Positions 52,678 to 61,156 of a DNA stretch of 64,000 nt are shown here, in pieces. The DNA lies in NCBI RefSeq assembly GCF_044762745.1, contig NZ_JBIWEX010000005.1, positions 62,001 through 126,000 on the forward strand, in the 5' to 3' direction. The notes beneath the pieces were generated by a model. The model ran no database searches. It was not told the origin of the DNA and was given only the letters and a program-made list of their open reading frames with translations. Within the stretch, counting starts at the first letter, position 1, and the number at the start of each line of letters is the position of its first letter. The DNA comes from Psychrobacillus sp044762745. GTDB taxonomy: Bacteria; Bacillota; Bacilli; Bacillales_A; Planococcaceae. The position numbers and the translations under genes were made by a program.

Positions 52678-54388
52678 CCTTTAGCTTTTTCATTTTGATT
52701 TGGCTTAATAAATCTTCTGTGTATTGCTTCGAAAGCTTTGTTGCTTTCAAAAGTCTATCATATAATTGATAGTTTTGTTCATATACTCGTTTGTATTCTT
52801 CTTGTTTATTTTCACCATCTTTTGACAAAAACTTGGTCATTACATCCATAGAAATCGGTTCTACAATGCAATTCATAGACACTCTTTCAAACATTTTCTT
52901 TAATTTTTTATCAACTTTATCTAACTCTTTAATCACATTTTCAGTGAACATTATACTAGAAGGATTTTTCTTTAAGAAGCGCAACCCTCTATTTAAGTAA
53001 TTTTGAATTTCATTATAAACTTTTATTTCTAATTGAACCTTATCATATAAAGACTTCCATTCTGATACTTTCAGTGTCGAAGACGGGTAATTATTTGTTG
53101 AAGTCTTCTCCTCTGAGGATTCAATTGCTTCGCAAAACTTCTGAAATGTTTGTTGAGTATATCCGTTTATCTTAACTCCGCCTTCTGTACAATTGAAAAA
53201 TCGATCAGGTTCCATGGATAATTCAGCTAGTTGTTCAAAACCCTTCTTCATGGACAAAAAAGCGGCATCCGTTAATATTGGATCTCCATAATATCCCTCA
53301 GTAAAGAAAGTGTGTCTCCCCTCTCTAAATGCATCGTCCACTTCTGTAAATTGCTTATTATGTTCTGCATGTGTCTTGTTATCTGTGTATGCTAAATCTT
53401 GCCCAATTAATGCAATTGGACCCGTAGAAATATATTGAGCAATTGTAAGTGCAAAGTTTGCTACTGAAGCACCACCAAGAAGGGTTGGTAATTGCTTATT
53501 AGTCAACTTTTCAATATGTTCATATACACCAGGTTCAAAAGATGGAATGAAAGCATACGCTTTTGTTTTGAACTGTTCACGAATTTGATAATGATTTCTA
53601 ATACTATAAATCAATTTTGAATTTGTAAATATAGTTTCTTTAAAGTGATTATAATTAGCAATAGAGCCGTCAATTGACACTATGTAATCTGCTTCAATTC
53701 CGTAGTGCAATAAAGTATTAACCGTTGAACCTGCAGCTATAAGGATAATGTCATTTTTCACGTTTTTCAGCAATGGAATCTGCTTAGTAAGTGAGGGTCC
53801 ACCAGATGCAATCACAATTGGTCGGTTATACCGTTTTTCTATTGCTACAAGACTTTCATCTTCAACTACATGAAAGAGATTTCGAATATAGTTTTCCTGC
53901 CAAGTTTCAGCAAAATAATTCACTGTATTAAAAAAGACTGTATTCACACTCAAGGTATCCTTCACGATCTTCAATACTGTTTTATACTGATCCGATAATA
54001 GTTTGTCATAATTAGGAGAACAAATGAGCTTTACATTGACATTATAATTATTCAGCAACTTATCTAATGCTATTTCAATATTTTTTTCAGTTACGTCACT
54101 AATAATTTCATAATTTTCTTTATCGAAAAAAGAATCAATTTTAGTAATAAGTGGATCGACTATCAAAAGTCTATCATTGTCATTGAAATTTCGTACTAGG
54201 GCTTCCGCATAATAGCCAAGTCCAAAACCAAATAATACATGTACATGATTTTCTGAATACTGACTTTTCGCAAACTGCTCTGCTTCTTTTTGGGGGTCAT
54301 ATTTACTATGTAAAAAATAGTCATTTACTTTTATAGTCGGAAAGGGTGTTTTGGTTTGCATTTGCTCTATAAAAAAATCTTGTATCAC
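52670..54388 (-). CDS. maf: Motility accessory factor (Maf) glycosyltransferase
   Basis: 572 residues of the DUF115/MAF family. LFGFGLGYYAEALVRNF lies in the N-terminal domain; IVIASGGPSLTKQIPLLKN and the following DIILIAAGSTVNTLL are the central catalytic-domain signature; the last 170 residues are helical. Maf proteins transfer nonulosonic acids such as legionaminic or pseudaminic acid to Ser/Thr of flagellin before export. I chose GTG 54,388 (8 bases from AGGAGG) over GTG 54,397, which overlaps that site. Lies directly behind hag and ahead of the leg genes, which fits the role. Confidence 0.9.
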   Translation of the reverse strand: MIQDFFIEQMQTKTPFPTIKVNDYFLHSKYDPQKEAEQFAKSQYSENHVHVLFGFGLGYYAEALVRNFNDNDRLLIVDPLITKIDSFFDKENYEIISDVTEKNIEIALDKLLNNYNVNVKLICSPNYDKLLSDQYKTVLKIVKDTLSVNTVFFNTVNYFAETWQENYIRNLFHVVEDESLVAIEKRYNRPIVIASGGPSLTKQIPLLKNVKNDIILIAAGSTVNTLLHYGIEADYIVSIDGSIANYNHFKETIFTNSKLIYSIRNHYQIREQFKTKAYAFIPSFEPGVYEHIEKLTNKQLPTLLGGASVANFALTIAQYISTGPIALIGQDLAYTDNKTHAEHNKQFTEVDDAFREGRHTFFTEGYYGDPILTDAAFLSMKKGFEQLAELSMEPDRFFNCTEGGVKINGYTQQTFQKFCEAIESSEEKTSTNNYPSSTLKVSEWKSLYDKVQLEIKVYNEIQNYLNRGLRFLKKNPSSIMFTENVIKELDKVDKKLKKMFERVSMNCIVEPISMDVMTKFLSKDGENKQEEYKRVYEQNYQLYDRLLKATKLSKQYTEDLLSQIKMKKLKGE

Positions 54389-54407
54389 TTTCTTCACCTC
54401 CTTTAAT

Positions 54408-54415
54408 ATATCGGC
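54408..54415 (-). promoter_or_regulatory. Sigma-D -10 element of maf
   Basis: GCCGATAT is a close match to the sigma-D -10. The sequence 15 bases upstream is TTTA, only a partial -35. The AAGGAGG of maf begins six bases behind the element, so the mRNA would have almost no leader. Confidence 0.6.
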
Positions 54416-54436
54416 ATGATTTTATGAATATAAAGA

Positions 54437-54463
54437 AATCCCACTCTAAAATTAGAGTGGGAT
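54437..54463 (-). terminator. hag terminator
   Basis: ATCCCACTCTAA and TTAGAGTGGGAT form a 12-bp stem followed on the minus strand by TTCTTTATAT, directly behind the flagellin stop. Confidence 0.88.
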
Positions 54464-54480
54464 GAAAAATTTCCATAAAA

Positions 54481-55299
54481 TTATTGTAATAGTTGAAGAA
54501 CACCTTGTGGTTGTTGATTTGCTTGAGCAAGCATAGATTGTGCAGCTTGAGTCAAGATATTATTTTTAGTGAAGTTCATCATTTCTTTTGCCATATCTAC
54601 ATCACGAATACGAGATTCAGCAGCGGTTAAGTTTTCAGAAGCTGCACCTAGGTTATTGATTGTATGTTCTAGACGGTTTTGAACAGCACCTAAGTTAGAA
54701 CGTTGTTTTGAAACTTTCTCAATTGCTAGATTAATAGTATCAATTGATTTACTAGCTGTTGAAGCTTTATCTACTTTAATTGCACCACCAGAAACTCCTA
54801 AAGCTTTAGAATCCATAGTAGTTATACTTAGCTTAATTGATTGTCCTGAGTTTGCTCCAATATGGAAAGTTTTAGCTGAAAATTTTCCATCTAATAATTT
54901 TTGTGTATTGAATTCTGTATTACCAGCAATACGGTCAATTTCAGATGTCAATGCTGTAATTTCAGCTTGAATAGAATCACGGTCTGCTGTTACGTTTGTA
55001 TCATTTGCTGCTTGTACTGATAATTCACGCATACGTTGTAGGATATCATGAGTTTCGTTAAGAGCACCCTCTGCAGTTTGGATTAAAGAAATTGAATCTT
55101 GAGCGTTTTTAGAAGCCATATCTAAACCGCGTATTTGTCCACGCATTTTTTCAGAGATTGCAAGACCAGCAGCGTCGTCTCCAGCGCGGTTGATTTTGAA
55201 GCCTGAAGATAATTTTTCTAGGTTTTTAGCAGATGAACCTTGGTTAGCTGTTAAGTTTCTGTGTGTGTTTAATGCAGAAATGTTGTGTTGAATTCTCAT
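54481..55299 (-). CDS. hag: Flagellin
   Basis: 272 residues, a short flagellin of D0 and D1 with almost no D2/D3. N-terminus MRIQHNISALNTHRNL; FKINRAGDDAAGLAISEKMRGQIRGL; C-terminus AESRIRDVDMAKEMMNFTKNN ending QPQGVLQLLQ. The main filament protein and presumed substrate of Maf. It has its own sigma-D-like promoter, a structured leader with CsrA sites, and a strong AAGGAGG. Confidence 0.96.
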   Translation of the reverse strand: MRIQHNISALNTHRNLTANQGSSAKNLEKLSSGFKINRAGDDAAGLAISEKMRGQIRGLDMASKNAQDSISLIQTAEGALNETHDILQRMRELSVQAANDTNVTADRDSIQAEITALTSEIDRIAGNTEFNTQKLLDGKFSAKTFHIGANSGQSIKLSITTMDSKALGVSGGAIKVDKASTASKSIDTINLAIEKVSKQRSNLGAVQNRLEHTINNLGAASENLTAAESRIRDVDMAKEMMNFTKNNILTQAAQSMLAQANQQPQGVLQLLQ

Positions 55300-55333
55300 T
55301 ATGAGATTCCTCCTTGAATTTTGGTTTATTTAG

Positions 55334-55351
55334 TTCCACTTCCTTGTGGAA
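55334..55351 (-). promoter_or_regulatory. CsrA-binding hairpin in the hag leader
   Basis: On the minus strand TTCCAC-AAGGAA-GTGGAA is a 6-bp stem whose six-base loop contains GGA, the shape of a high-affinity CsrA site. A second GGA lies in the ribosome-binding site (AAGGAGGAA, near 55,308). In B. subtilis CsrA binds two such sites in hag and blocks translation until FliW removes it. Confidence 0.75.
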
Positions 55352-55400
55352 TTTGTTTGGCAGGATAAGGTCGGCCGCCCCATTTTTGCCTTACATCAAT

Positions 55401-55427
55401 AGTATCGTACTATATTGGAAATGTTTA
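55401..55427 (-). promoter_or_regulatory. Sigma-D-like promoter of hag
   Basis: TAAA (55,427-55,424), about 14-15 bases, then TACGATAC containing CGATA (55,407-55,403). It agrees with the sigma-D consensus at most positions and leaves a leader of about 100 bases. Confidence 0.6.
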
Positions 55428-55435
55428 ATAGTTTT

Positions 55436-55660
55436 TTAAAGATTTTTTTTAGAAATTTGTTGTAATAGTGATTTGGATACGTTTAATGCTTCCTTATTCT
55501 GCTGTTGAATGCTCTCATATACTTCAGATCGGTAAACTTTGATGTTTTTCGGAGCAACAATACCTAGTTTTACTTGATCTCCGTCCACGCTTAAAACTTT
55601 CAGTTCAATTTGATCACCAATCATGATGGATTCGTCTTTTTTTCTTGAAAGTACGAGCAT
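55436..55660 (-). CDS. csrA: Translational regulator CsrA
   Basis: 74 residues. MLVLSRKKDESIMIGDQIELKVL and VKLGIVAPKNIKVYRSEVYE are the CsrA beta-strand signature, including the RNA-binding Arg near the C-terminal strand. Represses translation of hag by binding GGA hairpins in its leader. The start codon overlaps the fliW stop (TAATG), keeping regulator and antagonist coupled. Confidence 0.96.
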   Translation of the reverse strand: MLVLSRKKDESIMIGDQIELKVLSVDGDQVKLGIVAPKNIKVYRSEVYESIQQQNKEALNVSKSLLQQISKKNL

Positions 55661-56094
55661 TATTTGTTGCTCCCTTCAATAGGGAATCGTAATGGGTATG
55701 TGTTTGCATCTTGTAAGACAAATTGTTTTGCAATTTTTTGTTTATAATTGATTAGGATTGGTGCTTGTAGGTTTATTGTTGAACTATTGAAAGGTTCTTT
55801 TAATGTAACTATTGCATACGTTATTAAATCTTCGGGAGATTGTATTTTTAGTTCTTCTTTATCTTCTTCAGGTAGATCAAATGCATAGTCTTGTTTGAAT
55901 AGAAACGGCAATGCTATTACGAAGCCAATTTCTTGTTGTTTGATTGATTGCAAGATGACTAAAGGTGATTCTTGTTCAAGTGGTAAAATGATAAACTCTT
56001 TTATGTCTTCGAATCCTGGGAGTCCGTTTGGAAATTGGATGATTTCCTTTTCCTCAATTGTAACTTTTCCTAAAAATTTTGTTTCGATGTTCAT
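55660..56094 (-). CDS. fliW: Flagellar assembly factor FliW
   Basis: 144 residues, normal length. FPNGLPGFEDIKEFIILPLEQESPL and NLQAPILINYKQKIAKQFVL are conserved FliW segments. FliW binds CsrA or free flagellin; when flagellin is exported it is released to sequester CsrA. Directly upstream of csrA. Confidence 0.95.
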   Translation of the reverse strand: MNIETKFLGKVTIEEKEIIQFPNGLPGFEDIKEFIILPLEQESPLVILQSIKQQEIGFVIALPFLFKQDYAFDLPEEDKEELKIQSPEDLITYAIVTLKEPFNSSTINLQAPILINYKQKIAKQFVLQDANTYPLRFPIEGSNK

Positions 56095-56106
56095 AATCTG
56101 CTCCTT

Positions 56107-56667
56107 TTAAATTGTAACGTCTATTTCTATCGATGGATATTGTAACATGTAGCCTGTTACTTTTCCTTGTGTGTAGTTGTGAATCGGTTTATTTATTGTT
56201 GCATCTATTTGAGCTCTGTATGTTTGAACGTTTATATCAACACTTGCTGGAATATAGCTAGTTTTTACAGAGTTTATAGAAGGCACGAATTTAATACCTA
56301 GTGGTTTTTTATGTGGTGTTGCTTTTGAAGTAGCAATTGCTTGAAGAGCATTCCCACCATTTTCAATACTAGCTAGTTGCTCTCCTTCTCTAGCACGGCG
56401 AGCAATACCTGCAAGTGCAGCTTGCTTTCCTTTTTGAGCATAATTTCGAGTGGCTTCTAAAGGTCCTATTAATCCGAGGTCCCGCCTTGCTTGAGATGAA
56501 TCAATATGGAGCTGCCCACTTGTAGTATGGATAGAAAGTTCAGCAGCCGGTTGGCTTATTTGTAAATCAGCTTGAGGTTGTTCAATATGTTGTTTTGGTT
56601 TTTGAATGTTTAGGCCAAGTTGTGCTTTAGTTGTTTGTATTCGAATTTGTGGTATTTGCATCGTCAT
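56107..56667 (-). CDS. yviE: YviE-like (DUF6470) protein
   Basis: 186 residues with repeated Ile/Gln-rich strands (IPQIRIQTTKAQLGLNIQKP) at the start, Ala/Arg-rich helices in the middle, and beta strands at the end. Position between flgL and fliW and overall form match B. subtilis YviE, whose function is unknown. AGGAA precedes the start. Confidence 0.8.
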   Translation of the reverse strand: MTMQIPQIRIQTTKAQLGLNIQKPKQHIEQPQADLQISQPAAELSIHTTSGQLHIDSSQARRDLGLIGPLEATRNYAQKGKQAALAGIARRAREGEQLASIENGGNALQAIATSKATPHKKPLGIKFVPSINSVKTSYIPASVDINVQTYRAQIDATINKPIHNYTQGKVTGYMLQYPSIEIDVTI

Positions 56668-56679
56668 CTTCCTTTAAAG

Positions 56680-56710
56680 AAAGCGTTTGAACGGATTGTT
56701 CAAACGCTTC
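56680..56710 (-). terminator. Intercistronic hairpin between flgL and yviE
   Basis: AAGCGTTTGAAC and GTTCAAACGCTT form a 12-bp stem followed on the minus strand by TCTTTAAAGG. It may partly stop transcription from flgKL into fliW-csrA. Confidence 0.65.
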
Positions 56711-56716
56711 ATTTTA

Positions 56717-57595
56717 CTATCTTAAAAAGTCTACTAATGATGGTTGTATAATACGTGCTCCCACAGAGAGAGCCGCACTATGAATGGATTCTTGTGTTAT
56801 TAATTCAGTAATTGCTTTTTCAAAATCGATATCTTCATTGTTAGAGAGTTGTTTTGTTACAATAACTTCTTGTGCCCCTAATCTATTTTCCATCATCTCA
56901 ACACGATTTTGGCGAGCTCCTATGTCGGCACGAGATCCTAAAACCACGTTTTGGTTATCACTAATAGTAGTTAAAAATCCTCCAATAATGTCTCCAGTTG
57001 TTGTAGTTGAACCCAATGCGGTTTCAATGCTGTTCATCATAGCGTCGATATCTTCAAACATTTTCTTTCCATTTGTATTTACTTTAATCTCTACACCGTC
57101 ATAAACTTCAATATTAACATCTCCATTAACTCCGGTAGCTGTTTCAAATGTTGTTCCATTAAATAATGGAGAAAGTGTTTTAGTACCTGAGAAAATATAC
57201 TTTTCCCCAACTTTTGTGTTTGCCATATCACGGATTTGCTCTTTTATTTGGGTTATCTCTGCTTTAATTTTTTCACGGTCTTCTGGAGTTTTTGTATCAT
57301 TTGCGGCATCAGTAACTAGCTCCTGCACACGAATAAGTGCAATACCTACTTTATCAAGTGCATCATCCGAGCTATCTAACCAGTTATGAACTTCTCCAAG
57401 ATTCCTTTGATATTGTTCTACTTTTCCTAAATCTGTTCGATACCCAATTCCTTTAATCGCAACTACAGGGTCCTGCGATGGACGAGTTATTTTCTTTCCT
57501 GAAGTTATTTGTTCTTGTAATGTTCCCATTTTATTATAACTATTGGATAAGTTACGAAGCATATTAGTGGAAAGCATTGATTGTGTTACGCGCAT
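56717..57595 (-). CDS. flgL: Hook-filament junction protein FlgL (HAP3)
   Basis: 292 residues. N-terminus MRVTQSMLSTNMLRNLSNSYNKM and C-terminal IQPSLVDFLR are typical of FlgL; the flagellin-like core has DPVVAIKG and VQELVTDAANDTKTPEDR. It forms the second ring linking hook to filament. Separated from flgK by 15 bases. Confidence 0.93.
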   Translation of the reverse strand: MRVTQSMLSTNMLRNLSNSYNKMGTLQEQITSGKKITRPSQDPVVAIKGIGYRTDLGKVEQYQRNLGEVHNWLDSSDDALDKVGIALIRVQELVTDAANDTKTPEDREKIKAEITQIKEQIRDMANTKVGEKYIFSGTKTLSPLFNGTTFETATGVNGDVNIEVYDGVEIKVNTNGKKMFEDIDAMMNSIETALGSTTTTGDIIGGFLTTISDNQNVVLGSRADIGARQNRVEMMENRLGAQEVIVTKQLSNNEDIDFEKAITELITQESIHSAALSVGARIIQPSLVDFLR

Positions 57596-57610
57596 GTGTA
57601 AGTCCTCCTA

Positions 57611-59131
57611 TTATAGTCCAACTCGGCCCATGCCGTTGATTATTTTATCTAAAGTTTCGTCGATTACGGTAATCATACGTGCATTAGCGTTGTATGCTTG
57701 CTGGAAAGTAATCATGTTAGTCATTTCTTCGTCTAAAGAAACGGAGCTAACAGAAGCGCGGTTATTTTCTACAGTTAACTTGATTGTAGTTGAATTATAA
57801 GCTAGACGATTTGCTTGTTCTCCGTCCACGCCAAGTTGACCGATAATTGATTGGTAGAAGGTTTGAACTGTTGCATTACTAGTACCAATGGTTAATGATG
57901 CGAATTTCACATCCCCTAATGCTAAAGCGTTAGCTCCATTTCCTTCTTCATCTACTGCAGTAGATGCTGCAATAGTTCCTGGATCATTGATTATCGCTTG
58001 ATTTACTTTTATTCCTTTTGCTCCTGTTGCCGAAGTATCAAAAAAGTCCGCAATATCAGCACTACCAGGAAGAGGGCTTCCTAATGCATGTACTCTATTA
58101 AATTCTTTTACAAAAGCATCTGCCATGTCATTTAAATTCGCTAACATTTCTGGATAGAACCCTGTTTCAGGTGTAACTGCACCATAACCATATGAATTTA
58201 TTAGTGATAATATTTTCCCTTTATTTGATTCTAACTCAATATAATTAATTGCATCATTCGGTAAATTTCCATTGCCTGTTACAGTAAAGCTAGTGAACGG
58301 TTCATAATTCTCACTATTTGTCATGCCATTTGCAGATAAACTTGCGGCATCTTTTCCGTTAACCAAATCTACTAATCTACCATTTAGTTTAATAGATACA
58401 TTCACTGCACCTTCTGCTATTGGTAGGGCATTCCCTCCAGATTTAGTATATGTCACCTCGATTGGAAAATAGGTAGATAATTCGTCTAATAAATTATCGC
58501 GAGCATCGTATAAATCATTTGGCATATAACCATTTGGTTCAATAGCTTGAATTTGCTCATTCATTGAAGCGATTTGTTTTAAAATAGAATTGATATCAAC
58601 TGTGGATGTTAAGATTTCATTTTTTATATTCCCTTGAATATCAGAAAGTTGCTTATGAATATAGTTAAACGATTCTGCAACAGCAATTCCTCGCTGAGCT
58701 ACTACTTTACGAGCACCCGCGTTTTCAGGGTTAGTACTTAAATCTTGTAAGGATTTCCAAAATTGATTTAATGATTCATTCAAACCAAATTCAGATGGCT
58801 CGGCCATAATATCTTCCATTTGGGTAATAGCCTGTGATCTTGATTCCCAATAGCCTAGTTTGTTAGATTCTTGACGATATTGTCGGTCAATGAACTGATC
58901 ACGAATCCGTTGAACAGATTGTGCTTGTACTCCAGTCCCTAAGTGACCAGGAACTTTCGGTGCATTTAAGCCAGTTCCTGGATAACCAAGAGTCGCTTCC
59001 ATATTCACGCGTTGACGTGAGTAACCAAGTGTATTGGCGTTTGATATATTATGTCCTGTTGTATATAGTGCGGATTGTTGAGTGGTAAGTCCGCGTTTAC
59101 TTGCTTCTAGTCCCATAAATGTGGAGCCCAT
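57611..59131 (-). CDS. flgK: Hook-filament junction protein FlgK (HAP1)
   Basis: 506 residues. TFMGLEASKRGLTTQQSALYTTGHNISNANTLGYSRQRV is the flagellar rod/hook N-terminal motif; the C-terminus has MTNMITFQQAYNANARMITVIDE. Forms the first junction ring on the hook. Behind flgN by 12 bases. Confidence 0.95.
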   Translation of the reverse strand: MGSTFMGLEASKRGLTTQQSALYTTGHNISNANTLGYSRQRVNMEATLGYPGTGLNAPKVPGHLGTGVQAQSVQRIRDQFIDRQYRQESNKLGYWESRSQAITQMEDIMAEPSEFGLNESLNQFWKSLQDLSTNPENAGARKVVAQRGIAVAESFNYIHKQLSDIQGNIKNEILTSTVDINSILKQIASMNEQIQAIEPNGYMPNDLYDARDNLLDELSTYFPIEVTYTKSGGNALPIAEGAVNVSIKLNGRLVDLVNGKDAASLSANGMTNSENYEPFTSFTVTGNGNLPNDAINYIELESNKGKILSLINSYGYGAVTPETGFYPEMLANLNDMADAFVKEFNRVHALGSPLPGSADIADFFDTSATGAKGIKVNQAIINDPGTIAASTAVDEEGNGANALALGDVKFASLTIGTSNATVQTFYQSIIGQLGVDGEQANRLAYNSTTIKLTVENNRASVSSVSLDEEMTNMITFQQAYNANARMITVIDETLDKIINGMGRVGL

Positions 59132-59143
59132 GGGTTCGCCTCC

Positions 59144-59638
59144 TTATGCTTGTGAATCGAAGTAGTTTTTGTTTGTTGAAGGTGCTTGTACTTCGGATTT
59201 TGAGTAGTTTATTTGGTCTGGCTTTGGTCGTAATGTATCTAATGTTAAGTTGACGAATTGTAGCGATTGGAGTGTCAGCTTTTGGTTTAGGTCGTTTTGG
59301 TGTTTGAGCGTTTCTAATGTTAGGAGTAATTTGTTGCGTGCTGCTCCTAGTTGCTCTTTTTCTTCGTTTGTGTTGGTATTTTCTAAGACTAGTGCAACAG
59401 TTGGATTGTCAGTAGGAGCAATTCCTTTTGCTCGAAGGTAATCCGTTACCTCTGTTTGACGCTGTTGTTCTAGCTGAGAAATGCCTGCTACGTGCGCCTG
59501 CTCATCCTTGAGGAGTTGGTTTAGACTGTCCATGTCGTCAATTTTAATCGCTTCTGTTTTTTTGTATGCAATTTCTAGTAAACTTTTGTGTAGCATGTCG
59601 AGTTTCGTGAGAGATTGCAAAATCTTTTCGATGGACAT
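59144..59638 (-). CDS. flgN: FlgN-family export chaperone
   Basis: 164 residues, helical, with coiled-coil character (LLKDEQAHVAGISQLEQQRQ). Equivalent to B. subtilis FlgN (YvyG), which keeps FlgK and FlgL export-competent. Lies between flgM and flgK as expected. Confidence 0.85.
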   Translation of the reverse strand: MSIEKILQSLTKLDMLHKSLLEIAYKKTEAIKIDDMDSLNQLLKDEQAHVAGISQLEQQRQTEVTDYLRAKGIAPTDNPTVALVLENTNTNEEKEQLGAARNKLLLTLETLKHQNDLNQKLTLQSLQFVNLTLDTLRPKPDQINYSKSEVQAPSTNKNYFDSQA

Positions 59639-59652
59639 GTTTTAAGCTCCTT

Positions 59653-59916
59653 TTATAGACGGTAATAATTGAGGATGTTCGATGCTAGTTTTTTGGCATC
59701 TACTTTGTATGTGCCCGCATCGATTTCCGCTTTGATGGCAGCAACTCGCTCTGCTTGATTTACCTCAACTGGAGATTTGGTTTGCATGCTTTTCGCTGCG
59801 GATGAGATCTCTAGTTGATCGGTCGATGGTCTTGCCATGTGTTGTGCTTTTTCCGTTTGCTGTTGGTTGCGTTTATATGGATTTACTTGGTTTACCCCGA
59901 TATTTGTAATTTTCAT
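59653..59916 (-). CDS. flgM: Anti-sigma-D factor FlgM
   Basis: 87 residues, normal length. The C-terminal half (VEVNQAERVAAIKAEIDAGTYKVDAKKLASNIL) is the sigma-binding FlgM segment. Holds sigma-D inactive until the hook is complete. Preceded by GGGGG and a sigma-D-like promoter, giving feedback. Confidence 0.92.
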   Translation of the reverse strand: MKITNIGVNQVNPYKRNQQQTEKAQHMARPSTDQLEISSAAKSMQTKSPVEVNQAERVAAIKAEIDAGTYKVDAKKLASNILNYYRL

Positions 59917-59957
59917 CGTGATGTATCCCCCTTTGTTCGAAAAAGTGTCTATATGTT

Positions 59958-59984
59958 ATTTCGGTTTTAATCGGCAAGTGTTTA
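59958..59984 (-). promoter_or_regulatory. Sigma-D-like promoter of flgM
   Basis: Minus strand TAAA (59,984-59,981), 15 bases, ACCGAAAT (59,965-59,958), six of eight matches to the sigma-D -10. Lies between the yvyF terminator and flgM. Confidence 0.55.
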
Positions 59985-60044
59985 GAGTCTTTTGTACGAA
60001 ATGTTTTTAGGTTGATTAGCTAAGGCTTATTAACTATTTAATAT

Positions 60045-60075
60045 AAAAACTCTCACTTTCGGTGAGAGTTTTCGT
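60045..60075 (-). terminator. Terminator behind yvyF
   Basis: AAAACTCTCAC and GTGAGAGTTTT form an 11-bp stem with a TTTCG loop. It overlaps the approach to the yvyF stop and separates the comF genes from the flgM transcript. Confidence 0.75.
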
Positions 60076-60076
60076 G

Positions 60077-60487
60077 TTATTTATTAATGTCTTTATGATA
60101 CGTCCCATCATGGTTGTTCACTTTTTCGCGGAATTCTTGGGCTGCTTCGAATTGGCGAAGTCCGGATTTTAGTTCTTGAGTACAGTTTTTGCATAGTTTT
60201 CCTTGTGTTGTTAGTTTACCACAATTGTCACATGGATAGCCAAGGTTTGGGAACATGGCTGGTTGCAGTCGTCCTTTTCGTACCCACTTGTGTAGCAGTG
60301 ATTCTTCTACACCCGTTGCTTCGACGATTCGTTCGACGGTTGCGGCACGGTTTTCCCGTTTACGCAGGAAGCGATACACCGTTTCGTATAGTTTTTCTTC
60401 GTTCATGGCGCAGTTATTGCACACGTCTCTTATGCCTGTATAGTTAAAAAATTCACCGCAAGATGGGCAATTTTTCAGTTCTCCCAT
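60077..60487 (-). CDS. yvyF: YvyF-family flagellar operon protein
   Basis: 136 residues. Two zinc ribbons (CPSCGEFF...CNNC at residues 8-25; CDNCGKL...CKNC at about 85-102) flank a helix-turn-helix-like segment (TVERIVEATGVEESLLHKWVRKGRL). Matches the YvyF family found between comFC and flgM in Bacillus. The structure suggests a nucleic-acid-binding regulator; the target is not known to me. Confidence 0.88.
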   Translation of the reverse strand: MGELKNCPSCGEFFNYTGIRDVCNNCAMNEEKLYETVYRFLRKRENRAATVERIVEATGVEESLLHKWVRKGRLQPAMFPNLGYPCDNCGKLTTQGKLCKNCTQELKSGLRQFEAAQEFREKVNNHDGTYHKDINK

Positions 60488-60532
60488 GAGGACCCCTCCA
60501 AATCAAGTTATCTCCTCTTTTATATCGGCAGA

Positions 60533-61156
60533 TTATCCTTTTATTAAAGTAATCGCTTCTACCCTTCTCGCTCCTGCGTCTTTTAGGACCTTTGCGGCGT
60601 GGTGAATAGTTGTGCCAGTTGTATATATATCATCGAATAAAATATAGTCCCGTGCTTCTATTCTAGTCGTAACTTCAAAGAGTGGACTCGCTTCTAGTCG
60701 TTCCTTTCGCGTCTTCTTTCCTTGTTCGGTCGTTGCTGTTTTAGTGAGTAGATGTTGAAAAGGAATGTCTGCACTAATTAGTAGCTCGTCGACTTGTGCA
60801 AACGTTCTTTGGACTAGCTTTTCTGGGTGCATTGGAATTGGTACGATGATGCCTTCTTTTCCCTCGAATGCTTCGTGCAAGGTTTCTGAAAATACTTGGG
60901 CTAGTGCTACGTCTTGCAAAAACTTGAATTGATGCAAATAGCTCTTCATCGCTTCGTTGTACGAATAAAGTGCTGTAACGGCATCGACTGCTCCCTCGTA
61001 GCGAGTACCTTTAAAGTCATCGTACTGGATCGTTGTATCTGATTTCGTAAATTTATTAAAGCATCTGCTGCATGTGGATGACTCTTTTTCATATAGAAAT
61101 AGCTTTCTCCACGTCGGGGCTGGTTGGAAAGTAGTACCGCATAGTAAGCAGTTCAT
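60533..61156 (-). CDS. comFC: Competence protein ComFC
   Basis: 207 residues. An N-terminal zinc finger (CLLCGTTF, CSRCFNKF) and a C-terminal phosphoribosyltransferase-like fold (ILFDDIYTTGTTIHHAAKVLKDAGA). Needed for DNA uptake. The ATG at 61,156 overlaps the comFA stop as ATGA and is preferred to the upstream GTG. The comFB found between comFA and comFC in B. subtilis is absent. Confidence 0.92.
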   Translation of the reverse strand: MNCLLCGTTFQPAPTWRKLFLYEKESSTCSRCFNKFTKSDTTIQYDDFKGTRYEGAVDAVTALYSYNEAMKSYLHQFKFLQDVALAQVFSETLHEAFEGKEGIIVPIPMHPEKLVQRTFAQVDELLISADIPFQHLLTKTATTEQGKKTRKERLEASPLFEVTTRIEARDYILFDDIYTTGTTIHHAAKVLKDAGARRVEAITLIKG

